NCBI GenBank assembly: GCA_964030475.1
Contig: CAXIPT010000007.1
Location: forward strand, 4,998,715 to 5,062,714
Length of the DNA: 64,000 bases
Source of the DNA: Tethya wilhelma
Taxonomy: Eukaryota > Porifera > Demospongiae > Tethyida > Tethyidae
Direction: 5' to 3'
The notes below the pieces were generated by a model, which made no database searches, was not told the origin of the DNA, and worked only from the letters and a program-made list of their open reading frames with translations. The position numbers were made by a program, and so were the translations under genes. Below, one piece after another: positions 1 through 11,123 of the stretch; position 1 is the stretch's first letter, and the number at the start of each line of letters is the position of its first letter.

Positions 1-513
1 CTATAAGTCTGTTGGGTAGTTGCCCCCGTGAATGCAAGCACTTAAGGGCATGCATGAGCTTAAAATGTATGTAGTATGTATATTATACTACATTTAGCAA
101 ATATGGCCAATGGATGACAATTGTAGTACAAAAGGTTTACAGTACATGTAGTGGTGAATGTGTAAACAAGATTATAACATTGTAATAAATTTCACATTTC
201 ACACACACACACACACACACACACGGCTATTTTTGTAGAGATAGACAGTTTTGTAGCCTACAATCTCACCTTTGCCCACTACTCTCGTAGCAGTGAGAGT
301 GTCAATATTTGGGAGGCTGGCAGCGACAGCAGCTTCAGTTCCAAAAGACTATAATTATGTATAATAATAATTATTATACACGTTATAATGGACTGTGTCC
401 TGCATAATTTCATAATATCATACCACACTGTAAAACAGTCAAACTGAGCTAAAAATAGTAACATGGGTGTATAATAAGTTTCAACAATAGTAATTATTTA
501 TAGTTATTAATTC
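1..513. other. 3' flank of beta-helix gene 1, with duplicon and CA repeat
   Basis: No credible coding sequence is visible. Bases 1 to about 170 resemble 5740-5880 and 9510-9690, sharing motifs such as 'gggtagttgcc' and 'gtggtgaatgtgtaaacaa'. The three stretches are repeated flanks of the tandem beta-helix gene units. A CA microsatellite lies at about 200-224. Confidence 0.6.
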
Positions 514-3500
514 TCAATTAGCTATGAGTTCGTATGATGTGGAAAACTCATCACATCCTTCCTGCACCAGTTCAGCAGGCGTACCGTTCTCTTCTACTGT
601 AAGTTTAACTCCTTCCCCATCCATTTCAACTTCAGCAGATTTGGTCTGGGAAGTTGGGCCGTCACATATTTTATCTTCTACCGCTTTTGTATAGCTGCAA
701 CCTTGTTCAGTGGAACATTCAAGATCAGCCGATGCACTGTTATCATTTTCACAGGATTCATCTTCATCATTGTTGCTTTCTTCCGAAAGAACTGGTACAA
801 GTTCAAATTCTTCCTGGCTGCTACAGTGCTCTTTTTTGTGATTTGAGTTCCTCAATGTGGCCATTCTCTTGGAGTAGTGCCCCAATTCCTCCGACAATGG
901 AGTCTCAGGGACAATCTCAACTGTACTGTAGGTAACTGATTGTTGTTTTTTCTTGGGCTGTGATCCTTTCTTCAGCTGTAATCTTTTCTTAAGGTTTGGT
1001 TCCAAACTATAGCTAGCTTGTAGAGAATAAAATGAATGTTGTCCTCTTGAGAAAGGTGAATCATCTTCTTCAAATTCTGCGGTCTCTGGCTTCACACTTC
1101 TGAATCTCTTCCAACAGCTAGTCTCTTTGAGCCAGTGTTTACCATCATTGAGTTTCTCGGTGATCCACATGTTGAATCTTTCCCCAGCAGATGTAGGGAG
1201 CAGTACGTAGATGTATCCGTGATACAGTAAAATGAGTATGAATACCAAAAAAGCAAATGCAGCTAATACATTGAAAAGAAAAATTGGTTCCAAGACGTCC
1301 GTATATGATAAAATGAACTGTGCTGCACTACTATAGATGATCAATAACACAAAAAAAAGACTCTCCAAGACATCCACTAGGAGATGTTGGTAGATCCGTC
1401 CACCTACTACGAGTTTCCAGAGAAGCAGAGCAGTAGCTATCATGGTTATACTAAAGAAGTTGCCTTGAGGAACTCCACGATCAGTTGCTATGGTGGAAAT
1501 GATACAAGAGAGTATTCTAGCGAGAAGAAGAAGTCCTGTCCAGTAGCGATATTTAGGGATGTATGGAGCAGAATAAGGTTCAAGAAAATGGTTAAGTTTT
1601 TGTCCACAGAGCCACTTTAGTCCAGGGCATTCTGACAGCTTACCAAACCATTGTCCAGTTAGCAGGATGAGTGTATACGCTACACCAATTATTAGAATAA
1701 CAAGAGCTGCTAGGAACATAACAATGTGTCTAGGATTAAAGTACTTGTTTCCGTCATAGTACCATCTGCGTTCTGTATACTGTACTAAGCGATCTTCATC
1801 TTGGCAAATAAAATGTATTATTGCTGGAGTAAATGCATCAATGATGATACGAAGAAACTTCAAGTAAGAGAAAAGTATCAGAGTGGCAAGAGTGGCAACT
1901 GCATTTCTTCCTGAAAGAAAGTTTGCGAATCTCTGTGAGCATTCACAGAGAAAAATGACCAGCACAACCAGCAATAGCACATACAGAGGGAATACGAATT
2001 GCCAGCCTACTTTTGTCAGTCCATCCATTCCTTGATGAAAGCATGTCTCTATTCCCAAGTCCAAGTTGAGCCAAGCAATGAAAATGGCGAGAGGGTTGAC
2101 AAAGATTCCCGAATTTGACTGGGAGAAATTATTATTAATCCTGGTTGTGATGATAATGTTTGCATAAAAGATGAGACCATTCATTGTTCCCACGGCGACT
2201 GTTAAGTTGCAGAACATGATGAAGGCCACTAGAACAACACCAGCCAGAGCAAAGGCCAAGACTAGTGCAATGTAACTGTTTGTACATGCTGAGTTTGGTA
2301 GACACTTTGATGAGCCAAGAGCAAGACTGAAACCGTCCCGACAGCTCCCACAAAGAGCTCCCGTTCTATCGCCTTTGCATTGCATATCAGAGTTTGTGAT
2401 TTGTGAGGTGTTCAGGTAAAACCTGATAGGCATAGATTGATCAGGACGCAAGCAGTAATCAAATGGACAATATCTAAAAAATGCTAAACATTTGTTATGA
2501 TATGGTGCACTGTCATTTAGTGTACCAATCCAAAAGTTGCTGTCCCTCTGAAGAAAATTGTTTTGATGATTTTGTGGGCACTGATCTTCCCCACCAAGTT
2601 TTTCTATCAACTCCTTTGTACAATCACATCTGCACACTTCTGAATCATTCTCAGCATCCTTGAATCCAACTGGGCAATCACAGTTAAGAAACTCTATGTC
2701 AATCATGGTTGCGGAAATACCGATGCTTCCACATGAGCCATTTGCAAACAGTGTAAGATTCTCAGTCTTTGCAGCAGATTGGATTTTGAATTGCAGATCA
2801 GAACAGTTACCATAGGTCATCTGTATGTTATGACTGGACAGACGACTCTCTGCACTTCTAGATGAGAAAAAGCTGATGATTTCAGTTTCAACTGTGTGGT
2901 TGAACTGGTCGACAGCAACGATAGGAAGGATGGATAAATTTCCCTTTGTAACTAACCACGGATCCGTTGGAACATAGTTACAGTTGGGTGTCCCATTCTC
3001 ACAGAAACATAACCGAACTGGGCCTGAGGATATGTCTTCACCCTGAATGTCAGTGGTCTCTAGAATGTACTTTGTTCCACTGACTTCTTTATTGAGGTGC
3101 AGAATAGAGAATTCAGAAAATATGCTAGGCTGACATCTGTCTAGTAGTCCACCATAAAGAGAGTTGCCCGTATGGTTTGCCAAGTTGTTGCTAAAATGGA
3201 TATGCTTAGTCAGAGGGTTTGAGACAGAAGAGAGTGAATATAGGGCTAAGGTTTGAAAGAAGCATTCACTGGCAGCGACAAAGTTGCTAAAAGATCTAGC
3301 TAAAGCTAAGGATTGACTTGAGGCAGCACATGTTCCAGAGTTAGTATCATCAGTCACATACAATGCTCCTCCATAATCGGCACTGTTTTGAGAGAATGAA
3401 ACATCGATGCTGTCATGAGCATTAGTTTTGTCAATACTTAGTTTAGATCCAAGTTCAAAAAAGATTGCACCACCTAGTTTTGCTTCATTTTCAGTAAATT

Positions 3501-5397
3501 CAACTGTAGAACCTCGAAAAATATTAACAGTAGAACTAACAAGGTTTATTGCTCCTCCACTCTCCTCTGCAAAATTTCCGTCAAACAGACACCGAGCTAA
3601 TCGGAATTCTACGTTGCTCTCGTAAACATAAATGGCACCACCCTCACCCGATGCATAGTTGTCTTGAAAAATTATCTCCCCTCTCCAAATGTGTAGCCTA
3701 GACTCCCAGGACAGTATAGCTCCACCATATATGGCTGAGTTTGAGGAGAAGTTCACTTTTCCAAAAACATAGACATTACTGATAAAACTAGTCACTGCTC
3801 CACTGGTAATATTAACAGTCTCAATTTCAATGTCAGTTTCTCTGCATTCGTTCGGCATATTGTTGTTTACAAAAAGCGTCTGGCCTCGGATTGTCATGTT
3901 ACTTAGAATTACCACAAATGAACCACAATTGTCATAAATGATGTTTTCTCCAAGAAGCTCAATCTCACTTTCTAACGCATATCCATATGCATACGTGTTA
4001 CCTGACATTTCTGAATTTATGAACTGAAGGCTAGTACGGTTGAAATATAGCACTCCAAGTATTCCAGTGTTTTTCTTCAATGAACTTCCATTGATTATAA
4101 TGTTAGAAAATGGTCTACTATATAAAGCACTACCACGAAGAGTCGCAGTGTTGTAATTTATTGTACTGTTGGAAATTATTAGATTGCTTTGTTCTGTATA
4201 GAGAGCACCTCCATAGCCAGCAGTGTTGTTGAGTAGTGTACAATTATCAACTGTTACACTATTGTACGCGGTGAGAGTTACACCAGCACCTCCACTATAA
4301 TAATAGTAATTTGTGTATAAAGATACCATCACATCTGCAAATGAGTACACGTACAACGCTCCACCATATGATGCAGTATTCCTCTCGAAATCAGCACTCT
4401 CAATGTGGCAAACGGTCAACAGACCTACATACAGAGCTCCACCACTGCCATTTGCAGCATTGTCCATATACCTACCATCAGTAATCATAACACTACTCCC
4501 CACTGCAAATAAGGCACCACCAGAGAATGCTAAGTTCCCTATTAGAGAAGAACCATTTGAGATGGTAAGGCTACTATTCTCAGCGTATAAGGCTCCTCCC
4601 AACAATGCGGCATTATCTTCAAGCGTAGTGTTACTGATCAGCATTGTGCTATTGTGTAAACTTATAGCACCACCTGTTAGGTGACTGCTCTGATTTAGCA
4701 ACATGATGAGGTTGTAAACAGATGGCTCATATTCCGTTCTGGGTTGTGTTATATCAATGCTGCCCAGTGTGCTGTTTACTAGTTCAGCACTGACATCAGC
4801 TTGATTTTGACTAAACGTGCAACCAGAAACGATCAGCTCGCTATCATCGACAACTCTCAGCGCTCCGCTTGAGTACATACTAAACTCACTGTTCATAATG
4901 TGTCCATTTGTTTCACTCACAATCAAACCGGCTCCTTCAAATTCTTCTGCAAAAAAGTCACAATCTTGAACGATAAACTCTTCCACATTTGATACAATTA
5001 TTTCACCACATCCTCTCAATATCATGCCCACGATACGTACACTCGAAATGTCTTCAAACACAAATGCTGATGATGTTGTGTTGCAAGCGATGCTCATGGT
5101 GTCTTCTGGAGGACTAAGCAGTTCAGCCATCGAAACATTTGAAAAGAAAAGAGTGGAATTGAAAATGTGAATGCCTGGATCCATTATTAGAGTGATGGTG
5201 GTTATGTTAGAGGTAGTAAAACTGCTCGAGTTGAGTGCAAATTGAGAGAGTGTGGCACATCTCACATCGCTGTCTGTCGCTGTATCCTGGCAGGATGTGG
5301 AGTCTGTTACTATGTGAATTGTTTTGGTAGATACACATGTCACAAAACTGATGAACGATATAGCCAGTAGAGCTGCTGTATAGTTGGATGTAGCCAT
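514..5397 (-). CDS. Beta-helix (Pmp-like) multi-pass membrane protein, copy 1
   Basis: An uninterrupted 1627-codon frame with no intron. The start MATSNYTAALL opens a signal peptide (about residues 1-24). Residues 100-800 carry many spaced 'GGA(I/L)' and 'NxA..GGAL' repeats with N-glycosylation sites, the pattern of right-handed parallel beta-helix proteins, which automatic pipelines often name polymorphic outer membrane protein. A Cys-rich stretch follows (about 805-1030, including CDCPVGF and GALCGSCRDGFSLALGSSKC), then 9-10 hydrophobic helices at about 1040-1400 and an acidic, Ser/Lys-rich tail of about 225 residues that should be cytoplasmic. It is probably a surface receptor or adhesion protein at the plasma membrane; no ligand or enzyme motif is visible. 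Its neighbour at 6496-9235 is a close paralogue. The domain reading is from pattern only, and the function is unknown. Confidence 0.85.
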   Translation of the reverse strand: MATSNYTAALLAISFISFVTCVSTKTIHIVTDSTSCQDTATDSDVRCATLSQFALNSSSFTTSNITTITLIMDPGIHIFNSTLFFSNVSMAELLSPPEDTMSIACNTTSSAFVFEDISSVRIVGMILRGCGEIIVSNVEEFIVQDCDFFAEEFEGAGLIVSETNGHIMNSEFSMYSSGALRVVDDSELIVSGCTFSQNQADVSAELVNSTLGSIDITQPRTEYEPSVYNLIMLLNQSSHLTGGAISLHNSTMLISNTTLEDNAALLGGALYAENSSLTISNGSSLIGNLAFSGGALFAVGSSVMITDGRYMDNAANGSGGALYVGLLTVCHIESADFERNTASYGGALYVYSFADVMVSLYTNYYYYSGGAGVTLTAYNSVTVDNCTLLNNTAGYGGALYTEQSNLIISNSTINYNTATLRGSALYSRPFSNIIINGSSLKKNTGILGVLYFNRTSLQFINSEMSGNTYAYGYALESEIELLGENIIYDNCGSFVVILSNMTIRGQTLFVNNNMPNECRETDIEIETVNITSGAVTSFISNVYVFGKVNFSSNSAIYGGAILSWESRLHIWRGEIIFQDNYASGEGGAIYVYESNVEFRLARCLFDGNFAEESGGAINLVSSTVNIFRGSTVEFTENEAKLGGAIFFELGSKLSIDKTNAHDSIDVSFSQNSADYGGALYVTDDTNSGTCAASSQSLALARSFSNFVAASECFFQTLALYSLSSVSNPLTKHIHFSNNLANHTGNSLYGGLLDRCQPSIFSEFSILHLNKEVSGTKYILETTDIQGEDISSGPVRLCFCENGTPNCNYVPTDPWLVTKGNLSILPIVAVDQFNHTVETEIISFFSSRSAESRLSSHNIQMTYGNCSDLQFKIQSAAKTENLTLFANGSCGSIGISATMIDIEFLNCDCPVGFKDAENDSEVCRCDCTKELIEKLGGEDQCPQNHQNNFLQRDSNFWIGTLNDSAPYHNKCLAFFRYCPFDYCLRPDQSMPIRFYLNTSQITNSDMQCKGDRTGALCGSCRDGFSLALGSSKCLPNSACTNSYIALVLAFALAGVVLVAFIMFCNLTVAVGTMNGLIFYANIIITTRINNNFSQSNSGIFVNPLAIFIAWLNLDLGIETCFHQGMDGLTKVGWQFVFPLYVLLLVVLVIFLCECSQRFANFLSGRNAVATLATLILFSYLKFLRIIIDAFTPAIIHFICQDEDRLVQYTERRWYYDGNKYFNPRHIVMFLAALVILIIGVAYTLILLTGQWFGKLSECPGLKWLCGQKLNHFLEPYSAPYIPKYRYWTGLLLLARILSCIISTIATDRGVPQGNFFSITMIATALLLWKLVVGGRIYQHLLVDVLESLFFVLLIIYSSAAQFILSYTDVLEPIFLFNVLAAFAFLVFILILLYHGYIYVLLPTSAGERFNMWITEKLNDGKHWLKETSCWKRFRSVKPETAEFEEDDSPFSRGQHSFYSLQASYSLEPNLKKRLQLKKGSQPKKKQQSVTYSTVEIVPETPLSEELGHYSKRMATLRNSNHKKEHCSSQEEFELVPVLSEESNNDEDESCENDNSASADLECSTEQGCSYTKAVEDKICDGPTSQTKSAEVEMDGEGVKLTVEENGTPAELVQEGCDEFSTSYELIAN

Positions 5398-6029
5398 AAT
5401 ACTCTGGATCCAACAACTGGATGTGTCAAAAAGTATGGTGCCAAATCCATATTACCCACAATGTCATGCATGCAGTCATGCACTGACAAACATATTTATA
5501 TATATATATAGCTACACATGTCATTTTGACTGACTAGACAACTTACTCAGATATGATTTCCACACAGACCTGCAGGCAGTGTCAATCTAAACTCTTTATC
5601 AATATAATGTTGACCTTTATCCGAATAACTTCAAAAAGACAGTGAATTAAATCAGGGACCATTACCTACAGACTACAATACCAATAGTAACTTAGCTGCA
5701 AACATTATAAATACTGTCATATGATCTGATCATCATACTATAAGTATTTGGGTAGTTGCCCAAATGCAGGCATTTAGGGGCATGCACGAGCATATGATGC
5801 ATGCTACATTCAGTATCAAGTATGGCTAGTGGCACAAAAGTTATACACTATAGTGGCAGTGAATGTGTAGACAGAATTATGGATAATTATAAGTTTCACA
5901 CGCAGTCTGTGAACTGAAAATCTAGAAGCTATACCACCAGTTCAGGCTACATGCAGAGTATATAGGAACTTGAATATTATACCAGCTTATCAGTGCAGGA
6001 AAATTAGCATAATTATGTTATATAATTTA
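5398..6029. other. Intergenic flank between the beta-helix paralogues
   Basis: The upstream region of copy 1 and downstream region of copy 2. Bases 5735-6029 are a diverged copy of 9505-9807 and of the window start, so the flank was duplicated with the genes. No gene or RNA is seen. Confidence 0.5.
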
Positions 6030-6494
6030 GAGAAGCTGAAGCACAGCTTGGGTGTGAGGGTGGGGACTGGGAGGGATATTTTCTATACAAAACTCAACAA
6101 AATCAACTTTTTGTGCCACAGCACTCCCCTTGAGACAAGCCACATCTAGTTTTTGATCATTGGCCATATGGTCCATCATGCAAGCTGTATATATCCCAAT
6201 ATTGCATGACCAGTATAAAAAATGGATATAAAATGTCATGCAAATACACACACTTAACAAAAATATCTTCGTAAACAATATGTCTGAATAATACAAACAA
6301 ACAAACAATAGAAAAAGCAATTTGTCGCACAAATATAAACAACAGATCTGGATAATATTATATCACAATCCAGTTGTAACAAGTATTGGTACAAAAATAA
6401 TAACCCAAATATTAGTTTCTTTCTAAAATGGTTGTCGTGACAAACAGCAGCCAAAGTACTTGTGAGCTAGCTGTATGTCACATGTGCAAGTACA
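6030..6494. repeat. 465-bp identical duplicate, copy 1 (ends at gap)
   Basis: This stretch matches 9808-10272 with no difference I could find, at an offset of 3778 bp, and stops exactly at the N at 6495. The neighbouring homologous flanks are clearly diverged, so the sudden identity suggests an unresolved repeat, a collapsed contig end, or very recent gene conversion. Short open frames inside it are repeated in both copies and look non-coding. Confidence 0.85.
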
Positions 6495-6495
6495 N

Positions 6496-9235
6496 GGCAA
6501 ATACAATCAACAAACACTATCTCAATTGTGGTAGAGGATATACCAAAATCTGCACACGGACCTGCTGCAAACAGTGTAAGATTCTCAGTTTCTGCATCAG
6601 ATTGGATTTTGAATTTTAAATCAGAGCAGTTTCCGTACGTCACCTGTATATTTTGGCCTCCCAGTCGACTCTGACCAAAGTCACTTTGAGAAGAGAAATA
6701 ACTGAAGATCCGAGATTCAACTGTGTGGTTGAACTGGTCAACGGCAACGATAGGAAGAATGGATGAAACTCCCTTTGTCACTACCCACGGACCTGTTGGA
6801 ACATAGTTACAGTTGGGTGTCCCATTCTCACAGAAACACAAGCGAACTCCATCTGAGTATACATCTTCACCTTGAATGTCGGTGGTCTCTAGGATGTACT
6901 TTGTTCCACTGACTTCTTTATCTTGGTATAGGAAAGAGAATTCAGAAAATATGCTAGGATGACATCTATCTAGGAGTCCACCAAACAGAGAGTTGCCTGC
7001 TTTGTATGCCGAGTTGTTGCTGAAATGGATATGTTTATACAGAGGGTTTGGAACGGAAGAGAATGAGTACAGGGCTAGGATTTGAAAGAAACATTCACTA
7101 GCAGCGATGAAGCTGCTAAAAGATAAAACTAAGGATTCGCTTGAAGCAGCACACGTTCCAGAGTTAGTGTCATCGGTCACATACAATGCTCCTCCATAAT
7201 AGGCATGATTTTGAGATAATGAAACGTTGATATTATCATGAGGATTAGTTTTGCTAATAGTCATTTTTGATCCGAGTTCAAGAAATATCGCACCACCTAG
7301 TTTAGCTACATTTTCTGTGAACAATACTAAAGAATCTCGAAAAATGTTAACAGTAGAACTAACAAGGTTAATTGCTCCTCCACTCTCCTCTGCGAGATTT
7401 CTGTCAAACAAACAATGAGCTTGTCGAAATTCAAACTTGCTCTCATAAACATAAATCGCACCACCCTCACGCATTGCATAGTTGTCTCGAAAAATTATCT
7501 CCCCTGTCCAAATGTGAAGCTTGGATTCCCAGCTAACTATAGCTCCGCCATATTGAGCTACATTGGAGGAGAAGTTCACTTTACCGAAAACAAAGACGTC
7601 ACTGATAAAACTAGTCACTGCTCCACCATTGATGATATTTACGTCAGTTTCTCTGCATTCGTTATGGATATTGTTGTTTACAAAGAGCGTATGACCTCGG
7701 ATAGTCATGTTGCTTAGAATAGCAACAAATGTACCACAATTATCAGAGATGATGTTTTTTCCAAGTAGTTCAATTGCGCTTTCAATTGCGAATCCGTATC
7801 CATAGTTGTTACCTGATATCTCTGAATCTATGACCTGGAGTCTAGAATGATTGAAGTATACTCCAGCAGTCCTTCCAATGTTGTCATTCAACAAACATCC
7901 ATTGATTATGATGTTAGAAAATGATCTGCTGTACAAAACACTACCACGCAAAGCAGCAAAGTTGTAATTTAATACACTATCAGAAAGTGTTAGATTGCTT
8001 CGTTCTGTATAGAGAGCACCTCCATTTCTAGCAGTGTTGTTGAACAGTATACTATTGTTGATAGTTGCACTGCTGTGTGCAGTGAGAGCTATAGCAGCAC
8101 CTCCATTAAATGAATGGCAATTTGTGAAAGTTCCGCGACTAGCAACTGTCACATCTGTGAACGAGTGTGCATACAATGCTCCACCATATGATGCAATATT
8201 CCTCTCAAAATCCACATTCTCAATGTGACAAACGGTCAACAGACCCACACACAAAGCTCCACCATTGCCATTATGCACTGCAGCATTGTCCATATACCTA
8301 CCATCAGTAATCATAATACTACTCCCCACAGTAAATAAGGCACCACCAGAGAATGCTAAGTTCCCTATTAGAGCAGAACCATTTGAGATGGTAAGGCTAC
8401 TATTCTCAGCGTATAAGGCACCTCCAAACAATGCTTTATTATATTCCAGCGTAGTGTTAGCGATCAGCATTGTGCTATTGTGTAAACTTATAGCACCACC
8501 TGTTAGGTGACTGCTCTGATTTAGCGACATTAAGATGAGATTGTAAACAGATGGCTCATATTCCGTTTTGGGTTGTGTTATACCAATGCTGCTAAGTGTG
8601 CTGTTTACTAGTTCAGTACTGACATCAGCTTGATTTTGACTAAACGTGCAACCAGAAATGATCAATTCGCTATCATCGATAACTCTCAGTGCTCCGCTTG
8701 AGTACATACTAAACTCACTGTTCATAATGTGTCCATTCGTTTCACTCACAATCAAACCAGTTCCTTCAAATCCTTCTGCAAAAAAGTCACAATCTTGAAC
8801 GATAAACTCTTCCACATTTGATACAACTATTTCACCACATCCTCTGAATATCATACCCACGATACGTACACTTGAAATGTCCTCAAACACAAATGCTGAT
8901 GATGTTGTGTTGCAAGCGATGCTTATGATGAGACTGTCTTCTGGAGGACCAAGAAGTTCGACCATCGAAACACTTGAAAAGAAAAGAGTGGAACCGAGAA
9001 TGTGAATGCCTGGATCCATTGCTAGAGTTATAGTGGAAACATTAGAGATAGTAAAACTGCTCGAGTTGAGTGCAAACTGAGAGAGTGTGGCACATCTCAC
9101 ATCATCACTCTCTGTTTCTGTGTTCTGGCAAGACATGAAGTCCGTTACTATGTGAAGTGTTTCAGCAGATACACTCATCACAAAACTGATATAGAATAAT
9201 ATTATAGCTAAAGCTGTATAGTCAGATGCGGCCAT
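6496..9235 (-). CDS. Beta-helix membrane protein, copy 2, 3' part lost in gap
   Basis: A paralogue of the gene at 514-5397, near-identical over long stretches. The start chosen is MAASDYTALA at 9235, which aligns with MATSNYTAAL of copy 1; an upstream in-frame ATG at 9286 has no counterpart there. The signal peptide, the repeated GGA(L/I) beta-helix array and the CFCENGTPNCNY segment are all present. The frame then meets the N at 6495 where copy 1 continues into its Cys-rich and transmembrane half, about 700 residues. The unit is about 1.9 kb shorter than copy 1's, which fits sequence missing from the assembly rather than a natural truncation. The same surface role is inferred. Confidence 0.8.
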
Positions 9236-9807
9236 AATATATACTCTGGATCCAATAACTGTATGTATCAAAAAGTATGGTGCCATATTATTATATACCC
9301 ACAGTCACTGACAATCAATCATACACATCACGTCATATGACTGACTAGATAGCTTACTCAGATATGATTTCCACATATACAACTGCAGGCAGTGTCAATG
9401 AAGACTCTTAACTCTTTTTGTCTTTATCCCAATAACTTACAGGTAATATATAACTACCAATAGTAACTTAGCTGCAAACCTAAATAGTCATATGATCTGA
9501 TCATCATACTACAAGTGTTTTGGGTAGTTGCCTGAATGCAAGGACTTACTAAGTTAGGGGGGATTCATAAGAATAATAATTATTATAGTGTGTATACTAC
9601 ATTTAGCAAATATGGCCAATGGGTGTAGACTGTAGTACAAAAGGTACACAGTACATGTAGTGGTGAATGTGTAAACAAGATTATGTAAGAATTTAAATTT
9701 CACACGCTGTGACTGTGACAAAATCTGGCTATAGAGTAGAAGTCAGCATCTACAATAATATAACGAGCTTATATGTACAGGAACCTTAGCATAGTTTAGT
9801 ATTGCTC

Positions 9808-10272
9808 GAGAAGCTGAAGCACAGCTTGGGTGTGAGGGTGGGGACTGGGAGGGATATTTTCTATACAAAACTCAACAAAATCAACTTTTTGTGCCACAGC
9901 ACTCCCCTTGAGACAAGCCACATCTAGTTTTTGATCATTGGCCATATGGTCCATCATGCAAGCTGTATATATCCCAATATTGCATGACCAGTATAAAAAA
10001 TGGATATAAAATGTCATGCAAATACACACACTTAACAAAAATATCTTCGTAAACAATATGTCTGAATAATACAAACAAACAAACAATAGAAAAAGCAATT
10101 TGTCGCACAAATATAAACAACAGATCTGGATAATATTATATCACAATCCAGTTGTAACAAGTATTGGTACAAAAATAATAACCCAAATATTAGTTTCTTT
10201 CTAAAATGGTTGTCGTGACAAACAGCAGCCAAAGTACTTGTGAGCTAGCTGTATGTCACATGTGCAAGTACA
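9808..10272. repeat. 465-bp identical duplicate, copy 2
   Basis: Partner of 6030-6494. Here the sequence continues without a gap into unique DNA, so this is probably the correctly placed copy. Confidence 0.8.
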
Positions 10273-10699
10273 AGTGTCTCTTTATATTCTGAGCAGTGTT
10301 TCCAGATGAGGTGTTGTGTGGTACCTTCCCATTTCACACCGAAGATCAACACTATAGTAGCATAATGTAATGTCATGTGTTAAGTTTTGGATTACACAAA
10401 CATAATCACAGCTTCATTCCCATAACCTCACAATTGGTTCAGCACTTTGCAATGGGATGTGAATGCGAGTCAGCAAAGGTGCACTATATGTATGTAAATA
10501 ATGTCATGTGTTGGGTAATCATAGCTTCATTCCCATAATCTCATTCCAGAGGAGTCTGACATGTGAGTGCGCCTGTGTCACATGTTATGATGTAAATAAA
10601 GAAGAAGGGAGTGATATTATAAGCTCCTGAGCCTACAGAGCTGTTTTACTGTCTCTTCAAGAGACTGTGTATCATACAGGCTATGGGATCAATAATTTT

Positions 10700-10808
10700 T
10701 TTTCCTCTGAAAAACAATTGGAAACAAACAGACAATGGTGGGACTCGAACACCTACCCACTGGTTGGAAGTCAGAGTCAATACTGAACAAGCCACCGTGC
10801 AGGCCACC
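10700..10808 (-). repeat. tRNA-derived SINE-like element, family 1
   Basis: On the minus strand a tRNA-like head (GGTGGCTTGTTCAG...) is followed by an RNA polymerase III B-box-like GTGTTCGAGTCCC and a T/A-rich tail. A second copy with the same layout is at 54296-54398. A true tRNA is unlikely because the arms do not pair well and the copies share a non-tRNA tail. Confidence 0.55.
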
Positions 10809-10833
10809 TATTACAATGAAGACACATAACTCA

Positions 10834-11073
10834 CTAGCAGCAGTCGTTGGGGTCTAGAGTATCCTGGACCATCCTCTTCACCTTGTCCTTGTCGATTCCT
10901 GCGATGGTACCTGAGTGAAATATCTCCAGTAGAACACGAGGTCTTGGAGCCAGTCTTGTCTTGTCCGTGTGATTGTAAAAAATGGCGTGTTCACAATATC
11001 GATTCACAGGTTCAGCATCCAATGTCACTTCAAAGTCCGGATATTTCTGAGTGAGTGAGTGTGTGTGTGTGTG

Positions 11074-11123
<50 letters not shown>

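Larger units (their letters stand above)
9236..10833. other. Intergenic region with duplicons and a SINE-like element
   Basis: Holds a third copy of the unit flank (about 9505-9800), the 465-bp identical repeat, and a direct repeat around 'tcatgtgtt...agcttcattcccataa' (about 10370-10430 and 10500-10545). A tRNA-like element is listed separately. No coding region is supported. Confidence 0.5.

Noticed and set aside
654..935. Plus-strand frame of 93 codons
   Set aside because: It lies inside the coding region of the minus-strand beta-helix gene, and its composition follows that gene.
514..5397. Bacterial contamination or horizontal transfer of a Pmp/autotransporter gene
   Set aside because: The protein has a eukaryotic-type signal peptide, many N-glycosylation sites and a polytopic tail instead of an autotransporter barrel. 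Flanks and codon use match the rest of the window.
6027..6454. Several overlapping minus-strand frames of 61-101 codons, repeated at 9796-10232
   Set aside because: They are in the duplicated 465-bp block, hydrophobic and low-complexity, with no family match. Repetition comes from the duplication, not selection.
10700..10808. Functional tRNA gene on the minus strand
   Set aside because: The B-box is good but the acceptor and anticodon arms do not pair convincingly, and a second copy shares the non-tRNA tail.
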